Source: Ecdyonurus torrentis (taxonomy: Eukaryota > Arthropoda > Insecta > Ephemeroptera > Heptageniidae). From it: a stretch of DNA of 64,000 nucleotides. Location of the stretch: contig OX439133.1 in the NCBI GenBank assembly GCA_949318235.1, positions 22,133,447-22,197,446 on the forward strand, given 5' to 3'. Position 1 is the stretch's first letter. Every line of letters begins with the position of its first letter. Shown here one piece after another: positions 32,160 to 44,984 of this stretch. Under the pieces are notes generated by a model. It was not told the origin of the DNA, searched no databases, and worked only from the letters and a program-made list of their open reading frames with translations. A program made the translations under genes and the position numbers.

Positions 32160-35100
32160 TATTTGTAGGGTTCTACTCAGCCGATGCAACTGAAAATTAA
32201 CCACAATTAATTATTATTATAATACTAAATCTGAAGCAAGTTTTATTTGTGTCGGCTAAGTAGAAAAATTAAATTAAAAATTATAAGATTGTGTCGGCTA
32301 ACTTGAGGTTCTCACAGCCGACACAATTTTGTTTCGTTTTTTTACCTATTTTCTACCCAGCCGATACAACTGAAATTTCACCACAATTTAATATTAAGTT
32401 AATACTAAATCTTTAGAAAGTTTCATTTCTTTCGGTCTTATAGAAATATTTAAAAGAGAAATTGTAATTTTGTGTCGGCCAACTTGAGGGTCTCACAGCC
32501 GACACAATTTAGTTTTGTTATTTACTAATTTTCTACTTAGCCGAATCAATTGAAAATTTACTACGATTTAGTATTATGTTATTACTAAATCAGGAGTAAG
32601 TTTCATTTGTGTCGGCTCAATAGAAATTTTTAAATTGAGAACTTTAAGTTTTGTGTCGGCCAACTTGAGGGTCTCACAGCCGACACAATTTGGTATAAAT
32701 AATTACAAATTTTCTATTCATCCGAAACAACTGAAAATTTACCACAATTTAGTATTATGTTAATACTAAATCTGGAGTAAGTTTCATTTGTGTCGGCTCA
32801 ATAGAAATATTTAAATTATGAACTTTAAGTTTTGTGTCGGCCAACTTGAGGGTCTCACAGCCGACACAATTTAGTTTCGTTATCTACTAATTTTCTACTT
32901 AGCCGAATCAATTAAAAATTTACCACAATTTAGTATTATGTTAATACTAAAACTGGAGTAAGTTTCATTTGTGTCAGCTCAATAGAAATAATTAAATTCA
33001 AAATTATAAGTTTGTGTCGGCCAACTTGAGGGTCTCACAGCCGACACAATTTAGTTTTATTATTTACTAATTTTCTACTTAGCCGAATCAATTGAAAATT
33101 CGCTACAATTTAGTATTAAGTTAATACTAAATTTGTAGCAAGTTTCATTTGTGTCGGCTCAGTAGAAAAAATTAAATTCAAAAATTTAAGTTTGTGTCGG
33201 CCAACTTGAGGGTCTCACAGCCGACACAATTTAGTTTTGTTATTTACTAATTTTCTACTTAGCCGAATCAATTGAAAATTTACTACGATTTAGTATTAAG
33301 TTAATACTAAATCTGGAGTAAGTTTCATTTGTGTCGGCCCAATAGAAATAATTTAAATAAAAATTATAAGTTTGTGTCGGCCAACTTGAGGGTCTCACAG
33401 CCGACACAATTTAGTTTTGTTATTTACTAATTTTCTACTTAGCCGAATCAATTGAAAATTTGCTACAATTTAGTATTAAGTTAATACTAAATCTGGAGTA
33501 AGTTTCATTTGTGTCGGCCCAAGAGAAATAATTTAATTAAAAATTATAAGTTTTGTGTCGGCTAACTTGAGGCTTCCACAGCCGACACAATTTAGTTTTG
33601 TTATTTACTAATTTTCTACTTAGCGGAATCAATTGAAAATTTACTACGATTTAGTATTAAGTTAATACTAAATCTGGAGTAAGTTTCATTTGTGTCGGCC
33701 GAATAGAAATAATTTAAATAAAAATTATAAATTTGTGTCGGCCAACTTGAGGGTCTCACAGCCGACACAATTTAGTTTTGTTATTTACTAATTTTCTACT
33801 TAGCCGAATCAATTGAAAATTTGCTACAATTTAGTATTAAGTTAATACTAAATCTGGAGTAAGTTTCATTTGTGTCGGCTCAAGAGAAATAATTTAATTA
33901 AAAATTATAAGTTTTGTGTCGGCTAACTTGAGGCTTCCACAGCCGACACAATTTAGTTTTGTTATTTACTAATTTTCTACTTACCGGAATCAATTGAAAA
34001 TTTACTACGATTTAGTATTAAGTTAATACTAAATCTGGAGTAAGTTTCATTTGTGTCGGCCTAATAGAACTAATTTAAATAAAAATTATAAGTTTGTGTC
34101 GGCCAACTTGAGGGTCTCACAGCCGACACAATTTAGTTTTGTTATTTACTAATTTTCTACTTAGCGGAATCAATTGAAAATTTACCACAATTTAGTATTA
34201 TGTTAATACTAAAACTGGAGTAAGTTTCATTTGTGTCAGCTCAATAGAAATAATTAAATTCAAAATTATAAGTTTGTGTCGGCTAACTTGAGGGTCTCAC
34301 AGCCGACACAATTTAGTTTTATTATTTACTAATTTTCTACTTAGCCGAATCAATTGAAAATTCGCTACAATTTAGTATTAAGTTAATACTAAATTTGTAG
34401 CAAGTTTCATTTGTGTCGGCTCAGTAGAAAAAATTAAATTCAAAAATTTAAGTTTGTGTCGGCCAACTTGAGGGTCTCACAGCCGACACAATTTAGTTTT
34501 GTTATTTACTAATTTTCTACTTAGCCGAATCAATTGAAAATTTACTACGATTTAGTATTAAGTTAATACTAAATCTGGAGTAAGTTTCATTTGTGTCGGC
34601 CCAATAGAAATAATTTAAATAAAAATTATAAGTTTGTGTCGGCCAACTTGAGGGTCTCACAGCCGACACAATTTAGTTTTGTTATTTACTAATTTTCTAC
34701 TTAGCCGAATCAATTGAAAATTTGCTACAATTTAGTATTAAGTTAATACTAAATCTGGAGTAAGTTTCATTTGTGTCGGCCCAAGAGAAATAATTTAATT
34801 AAAAATTATAAGTTTTGTGTCGGCTAACTTGAGGCTTCCACAGCCGACACAATTTAGTTTTGTTATTTACTAATTTTCTACTTAGCGGAATCAATTGAAA
34901 ATTTACTACGATTTAGTATTAAGTTAATACTAAATCTGGAGTAAGTTTCATTTGTGTCGGCCGAATAGAAATAATTTAAATAAAAATTATAAATTTGTGT
35001 CGGCCAACTTGAGGGTCTCACAGCCGACACAATTTAGTTTTGTTATTTACTAATTTTCTACTTAGCCGAATCAATTGAAAATTTGCTACAATTTAGTATT

Positions 35101-35892
35101 AAGTTAATACTAAATCTGGAGTAAGTTTCATTTGTGTCGGCTCAAGAGAAATAATTTAATTAAAAATTATAAGTTTTGTGTCGGCTAACTTGAGGCTTCC
35201 ACAGCCGACACAATTTAGTTTTGTTATTTACTAATTTTCTACTTACCGGAATCAATTGAAAATTTACTACGATTTAGTATTAAGTTAATACTAAATCTGG
35301 AGTAAGTTTCATTTGTGTCGGCCTAATAGAACTAATTTAAATAAAAATTATAAGTTTGTGTCGGCCAACTTGAGGGTCTCACAGCCGACACAATTTAGTT
35401 TTGTTATTTACTAATTTTCTACTTAGCGGAATCAATTGAAAATTTACTACGATTTAGTATTAAGTTAATACTAAATCTGGAGTAAGTTTCATTTGTGTCG
35501 GCCCAATAGAAATAATTTAATTAAAAATTATAAGTTTTGTGTCGGCTAACTTGAGGCCTCCACAGCCGACACAATTTTGTATAATTAATTACTAATTTTC
35601 TAATGAGCCGACGTTACTGATATTTTGCAACAATTTAGTATTAAGTTAATACTAAATCTGTAGCAAGTTTCATTTGTGTCGGCTAATTAGAATATATTTT
35701 ATTGTAATAAAACTGTTTTGTGTCGGCTAACTTGAGGCTCCTACAGCCGACACATTTTATTTATGTGAATAACTCCATTTCTCTCTACAATAAATTAAAA
35801 ATAATTACATATTCATTTATCCCTAACATAATACTAAATATTCTGAAATTTTTATTGGATTCGGCTGGGGTGTGTCGGCTAACTTGAGGTAC
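32160..35892 (-). repeat. 180-bp satellite array, right
   Basis: About twenty monomers at 180-bp spacing (CAGCCGACAC near 32315, 32497, 32678 and so on to 35743). Monomers alternate in a 360-bp dimer pattern at 33517/33877, and a block of seven (about 1,262 bp) is duplicated (e.g. 32941 against 34203, 33601 against 34863). Confidence 0.95.
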
Positions 35893-35902
35893 GTGTTTAG
35901 AA
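35893..35902 (+). repeat. Target-site duplication, right (GTGTTTAGAA)
   Basis: Direct copy of 23085-23094. Confidence 0.85.
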
Positions 35903-36131
35903 CATGTTGTTTTAATGTTTTCTAAGCCTTTAATGTCATTGACATGTATAATTCATTGGTTTCAACATCGTTATAAAACCAGATACATCGTGGTATTATC
36001 TGAATTTTGCATTTTATAAAATATTTCGTTTCAATAAATTTATCTAAACTTTTAATAACAATGATATGTGATATAATAATAATCATTTGAAAATTGCGTC
36101 ACAGACATATTATCCTGAAATTTTACTTAAA

Positions 36132-36361
36132 TGGAGCTTATCGGTTTAACGCGCGGGGAGACGCAGGGAAAGCTAAGGGTCCTCTAATTTAACATTACGC
36201 TTATGGGGAAAAAACATAGTTATGTTTTGTTTGCTTTTTATTTATTCTTGAGAAAACTATTCCTCCGATTTCGGAGAAATTTAAATGAGAAATAATAGGC
36301 ATACTTTTACGAGTTTTAAGCCATTGAAATTTTTAAAAATTCTTTAAACCGATACCCTCCA
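36132..36361 (+). mobile_element. Family C MITE, complete
   Basis: TGGAGCTTATCGGTTTAACG at the left and AAACCGATACCCTCC at the right form the terminal inverted repeat. Internal CTTATGGGGAAAAA and CGATTTCGGAGAAATTT. Reference copy of the family in this window. Confidence 0.85.
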
Positions 36362-36748
36362 AAAGTTATTATTGTTTCATGGAAAGCAGTTTTTTTTTAT
36401 TTATATATATATTTTTTTTTTACAATTGCTTGGGTATAATATGCATTTTATTAAATATATACTGTAAATTATAAACATAGTATATAGATCTTTTAATTAC
36501 CACCTATAGTTTACATACATCGTTGTTTCCACGTTATATTGGACTATTTGCTAACATGTCAGCTAGAACTTTGTTAATATTGTTGAGGTCTGTGTTTGTT
36601 TTTCTTTTTTACTATACGTAAACCCTCTTTTTGAAATTCTTCTAGTGTTTCAAAAATTAATAGTTATAATAAAAGTGTTCTTTAAAATGTATTCATTATC
36701 GAAATAATGTTGTATAAATCTATGACGTTTTACGGAAATAATGTTTAA

Positions 36749-37075
36749 GGGAGTAGGGTACCGACGTCGGCCATTACATTAGACTGAAACTTTTCTCGTC
36801 AAAAAATTCTGAAAATTTGCACAATGATACATTAGTTTAAGTCAATTTCAAATTTATAACAATTTTGAGGGGTCACCGTGCAAATTAATTTGATATGATT
36901 TTTTGAAATTTTAAGCTCACAAGGCCCAATGTTAATTTTTATTTTTATTTTTCGGGACGGTCAAACACCATAAATATTTTTATCACGGCTAGGTGTGACC
37001 CATACCAGGTGTGACACCAAATTTAGACCCCAAACACTTCTACTTATTGAAATAGAAGGTCGGTACCCTACTCCC
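36749..37075 (+). mobile_element. Family D TTAA MITE
   Basis: TTAA at 36745-36748 and 37076-37079. Ends GGGAGTAGGGTACCGACGTC and inverse CGGTACCCTACTCCC. Confidence 0.87.
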
Positions 37076-37456
37076 TTAAATTAAATAACACATTATAGAA
37101 TATTATAGTAAAAGCTTATTGTATACGATACGTTAAAAGTCTAAAAGAAAATAAAGCTAATAAAAGTTTAATCGTTGAATAAAAAAATTAATAAGTGTTT
37201 TTAATTCATATTATATTAGTAAAAGCATATTTATTTAATAATAACAATAACTTTATTATTTATTTATTATAACATAATGTTTAAAATTATTTGTTATAAA
37301 TAAATGACATTTACTTTAGTACGTACTACATTTAACACATTATTAAATCTATAATAAAACTTACTTTGTTGGTTGCGATTAATTTCTAAGTGATTGTAGG
37401 ACAGGTGACCCACTACTGATATTTCGCAAACGTAATAAAAGCAAACAAAAACTTAA

Positions 37457-37787
37457 GGGTTCTCTTAAGTTCGCTTGCATCTTGAAATTTTAAAAAGTAA
37501 AGTTCCTAATTTTTTGATGCCATTTAAAGTTAATGGCAACAGTTATCCTTGATAAAAATTTCAGCACCTATGACCATCAGATAAGAGAGAAATTAATTAT
37601 TGAAATTAACATAGGCTCTTATGAGACTAAAACTTCAAAAAAATCGTAATTCAAAATCTAGCATAGTGACCCCCCAATTTTTTTACATTTTTAAAGTTAT
37701 CTTACCCTAATCTATCACTGTGTTAAATTTCAGATTTTTCCTCGTTTACAACTTTTTAGTCAAATCCCGCAGTAGCTGATTCCAGCC
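37457..37787 (-). mobile_element. Family H TTAA MITE
   Basis: TTAA at 37453-37456 and 37788-37791. Inverse of the 16694 copy with TGACCATCAGATAAGAGAGA inside. Confidence 0.8.
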
Positions 37788-38774
37788 TTAATATAACAGC
37801 AAATTAAACGGTTAAGAGTATATTATTAGTTAATAAAATTAACATAACATAAACAATTAACATAAACTAAAGAAAACATGATAGCAAATTAGCTACGTCA
37901 AACGTAAAAACACGATCAAATATTTAAGTTATTCTACTTTAAAGATTGCATGCAAATGTGATAGTTCTAATTTTAGTCGAATTAGAAACGTTTTTTAAAA
38001 TTAAAACTATTAGTAAAACTTTTTCGGAACAAAAAATAAATTTACTTGATTTTGTTTAAAAATTATAATTGTTTTGCTGAGAAGTTAGTTTTGCAATTAA
38101 TTTAATTGAAATTTAGGAAAAAAAATATAAGAAAAATTAAATTTTGAATTGTAGCTGCTTGATTCCTCTAAAATAAAGTGTATATTATTTAATTGCGACA
38201 GTAACATAAAGTCGTCAGGTAGCACTTTCTTAGTATTGTTGGGGTCTGAGTATGTTTAACTTTGTTTCTATAGCTAAACCTTCTTTTTGCAACTCTTCTA
38301 GATGGTTTCAATAAATTATTTTATATTAATATTATGTATAATATTTAATGTAACTATAAAATGTTTTTAGTATAGAAGAAACAGGTGTAAGTAGTGTATG
38401 ATTTTCAACGAACATAATTTTATATTTAAATAATAAAAATTGAATAGTGAAAATTAGTATACATATTGTAGATAAAAACAACAATATATAATACTAAAAA
38501 ATATGGGATTAATTTTTTGTTATAATATAATACTAAATTTTATTTGTGTCAATATTTTAATTTATTAATAAAAAATAATAATTTTTATAATTTTTTAATA
38601 ATTAATATTAATATTTAAAAATATTTATTATAAATACCTGCCAGTAGTTTCTAAGGATGGTATTGTAATGTAATATTAACAAATACATCTGAAGAATTAT
38701 TTAGCAGAACTCTGGCGAAAACCAAATTATAATTATAAGCTTGACTTCCAGATGTACCAGACCTCTCACTGGAA

Positions 38775-39065
38775 AATTTATATAGTTGAGTGGAGATTAT
38801 AGCTGACTTGTAACTTTGTACTACTCATCACTCATCAGTCATCACTGACTGAGTGTAGGTTCAAGCCACTGCAGGGTACGTTAAGTGTGAGAGCACAACA
38901 CGTTGAGCGATGCATGTTTTCCTATTCCACGGTTTCTCTAGACAGTCATGGAGAATACCAGGCTGTCCGTGGCTGGAGCGTGTAAGAGGTTTTCCTTTTT
39001 TTGCAAGTCGATAAGACAATGTCTTGAAGTGACTAGGGAGAAGATGTAGTACGGTCATGCTACTA
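38775..39065 (+). mobile_element. tRNA-derived SINE, copy 2
   Basis: The head is degraded at box A (TTGAGTGGAG). Box B GGTTCAAGCC is at 38858-38867, with an expanded ATCACTCATCAGTC variable-arm region. Body and GTACGGTCATGCTACT-A tail as in copy 3. Confidence 0.75.
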
Positions 39066-39483
39066 AAAAATAAATATCTATTGATATTATTGGAATAACG
39101 TATATTTAAATTGAGTTTTGCGTCAATTGAAATCCCCATCTGATTGCATTGATATTAGCCAATTGATATCAATTTTTTAGTAAAATGAATGTACCAGAAC
39201 ACAATATAGCATAGTTAAAAAAAAATTAAAAAAATAACAACTTCGCAAGGCTTGAAGTAAAATCTGCAGTAAAAATTTTAGTATTGAGAAAAAAAAGTTT
39301 TAGCTGCTTCATTTCTCCTAAAGAAAGCAAGCAAGTCGTCAGCTTACACTTTGTTAGTATTTTTCAGGTCTCACATGTTTCTTAATATTTTCCTTTAAAA
39401 ATAACATTTGTAAGATTTCTATAGTTTCTAAAATAAATAAATAATAATAATAAAAAAAGGAAAAAGGAGAAGATAATTTAATA

Positions 39484-39790
39484 TAACGGTGCGTATCCGC
39501 ATGACATCATATTTGATGCGCTTGGAGGCCATACTAGAATAGTGAATAACATTGCTCTGCATAGGACAAACTTCCTTTAAGCCAAGTTTCTTTGGGAAAT
39601 ACTGTAAGTTAATTTTTTTATTTTTTTTACATTCTTGAGAAACTAATATCAAAACATTTACAGCATCAATGCTCTCAAAAATATTGCAGAGTGTTTTTAA
39701 ACTGGCAAAATGAGTTATTTTCCTATGCCACCCATGTTATTGAGTTATCCAACATGGCGTCAACTTTAACATGAATGCATAGACTCTATA
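39484..39790 (-). mobile_element. Family A MITE
   Basis: Inverted copy from ACGGTGCGTATCCGCATGAC to ATGCATAGACTCTATA. Confidence 0.8.
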
Positions 39791-40175
39791 GTAGACAAGT
39801 AAAATGAAACAGAATATTCCATCGAAAAATATTGTTTTCATACAGGTTTACAAGAAAATATTGTTTGTAAAATTTTATTTGTAAAATTATAATAAATTGC
39901 TACACTTTTTAGTTTATATAATTGTTACAGTACTCTTGCATTTATAATAAAATTATTAAATTTTTACATAATATTTAAAATTATTTATTATAGATTAAAA
40001 AGTGGCATTTTTGTTGTTTAAGAAGTAAATTACAAAATACAGCTGTTACTAAGTCTTGCATGACACTGTGTCATTCAGTAGACGAAGTGATATTTCATTA
40101 AGGTGTAATTGGATGGGTTTTATGCGTATATGAACTAAAAAATATGAATCTTTGCGCCTTTAACGATGTACATAA

Positions 40176-40658
40176 ATGAAATCCGCCAAACTAAATCAAT
40201 GGATGGCGTTACTTGTCTTCCTTATAAACCTTATGGCGTTTCGTTTTTCCAACAGTGTCGTCCATGTACCAACTTTTTTGAATTTATTTTTACATCATTG
40301 TTATCAGCGTAATCGTATCTACCCACCGAAAAAAAATCGAAATTATTATAATTATTATTTAGTCATGTTGGTTGTCCGAGTGATTGTTTTCCTAATCAAA
40401 GTGACAGCTAGAGAGTCGGGAAAACCATTTCTTCCCCAACCCTCGCCACTTCCTGTCGCACGTGCAGTGAGAACCAGCCGTCTCACTCAGTATTATTTTC
40501 TTGCAGAATTTTGTATGTTTGATTTTGTCAAGTTTTGTTCCATGATTTATAAAGTTAAAATTTTATTCCACACTCTCTTTCTCTCTCTCGGTCTCTCTCA
40601 GCTCTCACATCGCACGCACCTGCTATATTATAAAATAAATATAGTTCTAATTCAGTGA
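40176..40658 (+). other. 160-codon open frame, probably not a gene
   Basis: MKSAKLNQWMALLVFLINLM... has hydrophobic stretches but no recognisable domain. Its 3' half lies in the inverted-repeat arm at 40425-40670, and no similar frame occurs elsewhere. I consider it a chance opening in repeat DNA. Confidence 0.2.
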
Positions 40659-41195
40659 TAATAACTGATATAAGCAGGCCTGAGCTTTGAAGAACATCTG
40701 TTTTTTTTTTTTTTTTTTTTTTCCTGTTATTCTAATAAATAAGAAACATAAAAATATTTTTGCAAATCAAAGGCTCTTTTATTGTGACTGTCCCTCTATC
40801 CAGGAAATGAACGGCGAGCGTATAATAAAATATTACTACCCTCCGCTCGACTATCGCAGCAAACATGTTACACGCTGTATCGTCTTCTTGTCGACTTCTT
40901 CAATCCTTATACTCAAAGAGAGAGAGAGAAATCATAATTTTATGAAAGAAAATGTATAACTAAAATTGAATATAAAAATAATAAAGATTTTGAATGTTAT
41001 TATTATTGCTATAATGACATAAATGCAGCACAAAAAATAACGCATATTACGTAATTACGTAATATATTACATAATATATTTATACGGAAAGTATAAATTA
41101 AAATTTTTACTTTCCGTGTTTTATGATCGCAACAATATAAGAAAGCGAAAACTAACAGAAAAATAATGTATCAAAATAAAATAATAAATGGAGAT

Positions 41196-41197
<2 letters not shown>

Positions 41198-41246
<49 letters not shown>
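41198..41246. repeat. (TC)n microsatellite
   Basis: Perfect dinucleotide run. Confidence 0.97.
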
Positions 41247-41252
<6 letters not shown>

Positions 41253-41370
41253 TCAAACAATCAATCTAAAAAAATTGAGTCACATTATTGCCTGTAGCGA
41301 CTATAGCCAAATAAACTGTTTCAGTGTCATCACTGAATTTAGAATATAATATATTTCGTAAAGCAATCGC

Positions 41371-41372
<2 letters not shown>

Positions 41373-41421
<49 letters not shown>
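41373..41421. repeat. (GA)n microsatellite
   Basis: Perfect run complementary to 41198-41246. Confidence 0.97.
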
Positions 41422-41424
<3 letters not shown>

Positions 41425-41602
41425 ACTTAAATTTTATGAATCAAAATGTCAAAATAAAACTTATATAAATCTAAATGTTGAATATTCTATTATTGCTGTA
41501 TATCCGGACATAAATGCAGCACAATATGACGTAATGCGCGCAAACGTAGTTTATATACTTTCCATGTTTTATACAAAAAAATAAAAAAAAGCACTTGTAA
41601 AG

Positions 41603-41633
<31 letters not shown>

Positions 41634-42030
41634 TTTTGTCAAAAATTAAAGAATATCAGTAATTACTGAATTTATTTTATTATGAATGAAATGCTATACA
41701 TAATATATTATTATATATTATGATTTATGATACACAAATGCAGCATGCAATAGGTAAACATTTTCCGTGTTTTATTCTACAAGAATAAATTTACAAGTAT
41801 AAGATTTATTTCTTTTGTAAAAAAAAAAGTAGCAGTAATAACTGAATTCAGAATTACATATTCAACAAAGCAGCACACGACGCGAGAAAGAATGAAATTT
41901 TAATTTTGTGAAAGAACAAAATGTGACAAAACCAAACATACAATATTCTGCAAGAAAATATAATACTGACTCGACGACGGCTCTCACTGCTCGAGCGACA
42001 GGAAGTGGCGAGAGAGGGGAGAAAAATATT

Positions 42031-43195
42031 TTGCTTGGCCTTGTATTTCTGGCTGCCTACTTTACAGGCGTTCTTCTATTAAAAATATTTTGCTCAAATA
42101 TTTGGAAAATAAATTTTATTTTTTTATCGTCGCATTGCTTATTTTTTTGTTACACTTTTGGTGTAAATTTCAATAATATCGAGTAATTAGTTACCAAGTT
42201 ATGATGGAATAAAGGTGCAATGTTATTGGTATAGGCTTTATATCATTTTGGCACACCCTTAATACATGCTACAATGAATAATCATTTAAATTGATACGAA
42301 AATTGCTTTATTGAAGTCTGTTCTTGTAGAGCAATATTATTTGCACCATTGCATGGAAAATTCAATGAAAAAGACGCGTCAAATCAAATTAATTGCATAT
42401 TGTGAACAGACCTTTATACTTCTAACTATTTGGCCTGTAGTATTCATATTTGCAATTATTTTGTTGTGAGATAAATAAAAGTTTATGCAATTTAAATTCT
42501 TTTATATTTTTAATGAGATTAGATGTTAACGAAATTGTTACAAAAAATAATAATAATAATAAAATAGAGCATGGTACAGAATAATGTATTATCAATAATT
42601 ATTGTAAATGTTTTCATAGGTTTTCCCTTATAGGTTTCAAATATATATAATTTTAATATTTAACTGTAAAATATAAGTAATTTTGTATTATTTTAAAATT
42701 TATATTATATTTGTAAAAATACATTCATTTATTTAAAGAAACATCAATTCTTTTTTTATTATTATTACATAAATATTAAAATTAATCATTATAAATAATT
42801 AGCATTGATAACAACAATTTTATAATTTTAACTTAGATTAGTTAAATTGTATTCATCTAAAATATAATCAGTAGTAGCTGTGTCTTAGGTAATGAAGTAT
42901 TATGTTCAGTGTCAAAATTAATCAAGTGTCTTAAAAAGTTAAAATTTCTCGGAATATGCATGTAAATAAAAAGGAAAACTGTAGCAAGGTTCTAGAAAAA
43001 AACATTGAAAATAGAATATCAGACATTTATTATTACGCCGAAAAATAAAATAAATAAATTTAAAAAAATAATATTGCTTCATGAAGAAAAATATTATTTT
43101 CACTGTGGCATTGAAATTAAATGTAGAATGCGTGCTGTTAAATTAATTGTACATTTTAACAGTTACATATTGAAATTACACATTATTTGGCCTAA
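42031..43195. other. AT-rich field sequence, no gene
   Basis: The open frame at 43005-43310 overlaps repeat landmarks (AATTAAATGTAGAATGCG-type, also near 46430, 56890 and 58850), so it is repeat DNA. Confidence 0.5.
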
Positions 43196-43199
43196 AGTT

Positions 43200-43680
43200 T
43201 ACATAATATATCTTTGTTTACAAGTCAAAATGGTATATCTACAATTCCCACGTAGTGTGGTGACTATTTCCTGCCCCACTTGTGTGAAAAGTGCAGGTAG
43301 TCCATTTTGACGCGAAAACATCGATGTTTGTAATATTTATAATGTACTAAAACTGTATGCACATGTCATGCTTTTATAAATGAGATAAGATTGCATTACA
43401 TTTGATTATATTAGATTAGAATATAATCCATTTTATGATCTTTAGTAGCAGAGAACAAGGTTTACGAATAGCATTGACATTGCACTGTGTGAACATTCCT
43501 TTTAAAACAAAGTGTTATGTTATATAATAAGACAGTACTATATCTATATAGAATAGATGCAAAATTTAGTTAAATAAGTTAAAGTTAAATAAGAAAACAA
43601 ACAAAATGAAGATCAACAATGCAATATAACAAAGTGCTAGCAGACAAATTTGCTTCCCTTGCTTTCTCAATTATATTATG
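43200..43680 (+). repeat. Dispersed repeat F, copy 1
   Basis: Contains CCATTTTGACGCGAAAACAT, GCAGAGAACAAGGTTTACGA and AAAGTGCTAGCAGA. Shared with 47160-48160 and 60170-60690. Nature unknown; no coding region. Confidence 0.65.
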
Positions 43681-44405
43681 CTCATGTCTTATGGAATACT
43701 AACTCGAGTAATATTTCTTCTTTGTTTTGATATTTTTCCTGTCACTAAACCTTCTTTTTAACAAATAATGTTCTTTAATGTTTAGCAAAACTATTCTATA
43801 TTTATATATTTTATGCACTATAAAATATCTTTATTATAGAAGTAATGTGTTATAAATACATGACGTTCAACGTAAATAGAGTTAAAACTATAATAAAAAC
43901 ATATAATATTAAACTTAAAACCAATGTAACCTGTAATTAAAATTTTAAAAAATGCTTTTAGAGTTTTAAATATAAAATAAAATATAAAATTGTTATATTT
44001 TATTTATTAATTATTTTTATTAATCCATAAAAATAAATAATTTATTATGCTAACATAATAAATAATTCTATTTGTTATATATTGTTGTATATCCATAGTA
44101 AGATACTAAAAACATAGTAATAGTAGGGTGCTTTTTAGAAGCTGGAAGCTTTTAAGAAATTGTCACTCAAGTCATAAAAGAAATAAATAAGATATACAAA
44201 TAAATTTGTTAAAAAATGCTGAAAAATCTAACAACTAAACAAGAATATGATGAATTATTTGAAAACAATCAAGTTTTTATATTATTAATGATTATTAAAA
44301 GTCACATCATATTCTAAATTTTATAAAGCCCTTTTTACACGTTGCTAAAAATTTGATTGCACGCAATACAATATTTAAAAACATTAAGATGTTAAAGTAT
44401 TGTCA

Positions 44406-44509
44406 TGTACACGCCTCCCGAATAAATCTGACCGCTTGCGTTAAAGTTTCTCCATTTAACATTTAAAGAGATTAACGCTTCGGTCGGATTTATTCGGGAG
44501 AAGTGTACA
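44406..44509. repeat. Short foldback repeat
   Basis: TGTACACG..CCTCCCGAATAAATCTGACCG pairs with CGGTCGGATTTATTCGGGAG..GTGTACA; GCGTTAA/TTAACGC continues inward. About 104 bp. Confidence 0.8.
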
Positions 44510-44984
44510 ATACTATTAAACCCACAATACCATGTATGGTGTGGTCATTTTACTTAAACGAAAATATAGTTATATAGAAAAAAAATGTAGTTAAAGTATA
44601 TAAAAAAATATATACTGAATATTTTAAAATTACATTACACTTTAAAACTATCTTTTATTTATTTAACAACGTGAAATAAATGATTTATTATTGCATAATA
44701 TTTAAAAATTATTTATTATAAATAAATGTATAATTTGTAGGAAGGTCAGGTTGATTACAATATCAATTTCAATAAACATATCAATGTTCTATGTCGTGCA
44801 GTGAATTGAGTGATAATTAAATCTATTAAAAGAAGTATGAAACAGTTGAAAGAAATATTTGATACAATATTATAAGACTCTACAATGGAAATTCAGATTT
44901 TCACAATAAGAATAAATGTGAGTAAATTAGTCTTCCTTTAATTTAGTATTTTTTTGTTTTATTATTATAATTTCAATTACATAA

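Larger units (their letters stand above)
23095..35892. mobile_element. Giant palindromic foldback element, 12.8 kb
   Basis: The whole interval is one inverted repeat. It starts (AC)GTACCTCAAGTTAGCC and ends GGCTAACTTGAGGTAC, is centred at 28637/28638 without spacer, and is bounded by the 10-bp direct repeat GTGTTTAGAA. It interrupts a MITE whose other copies are intact at this point. The arms are diverged and carry private insertions, so they are not a simple copy artefact. No transposase frame is visible. Long ends with internal tandem arrays recall Foldback/Galileo elements, and a 9-10-bp duplication recalls Mutator-like elements; assignment is open. Confidence 0.82.
28638..35892 (-). repeat. 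Right arm of the giant palindrome
   Basis: Mirror of the left arm. It lacks the LINE at the junction near 29018, but carries two private MITEs (29734-30429, 31234-31541) and about eleven more monomers in its array. Confidence 0.88.
22796..35929 (+). mobile_element. Family B TTAA MITE, host of the giant foldback
   Basis: The left part (22796-23094) begins after TTAA with AGGCATAGAAAACATGAAAA. The right part (35893-35929) ends TTTTCTAAGCCT before TTAA. Together they make one family B element of about 325 bp, interrupted by the 12.8-kb palindrome. The copies at 11293 and 55275 show the site uninterrupted. Confidence 0.85.
40425..42030. repeat. Foldback repeat cluster with GA/TC hairpins
   Basis: The left block (40425-40670, with CTCGCCACTTCCTGTCGCAC) is inverted relative to 41830-42030 (GCGACAGGAAGTGGCGAG). 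In between, a unit with (GA)n, then AAATTTTATGAA..., then ACATAAATGCAGCACA recurs near 40918, 41400 and 41885 (482-485-bp spacing). A (TC)n tract (41198-41246) and a (GA)n tract (41373-41421) are complementary and could pair. Confidence 0.7.

Noticed and set aside
23095..35892. Giant palindrome as an inverted assembly or library artefact
   Set aside because: The arms differ by point changes, array length and three clean insertions, and the unit is bounded by a 10-bp direct duplication. An artefact would give near-identical arms. Long-read spanning would still be the final proof.
40176..40658. 160-codon protein gene
   Set aside because: No domain, overlaps an inverted-repeat arm, no similar frame in the mirrored copy.
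43005..43310. 101-codon protein gene
   Set aside because: Overlaps dispersed repeat sequence whose other copies do not keep the frame.
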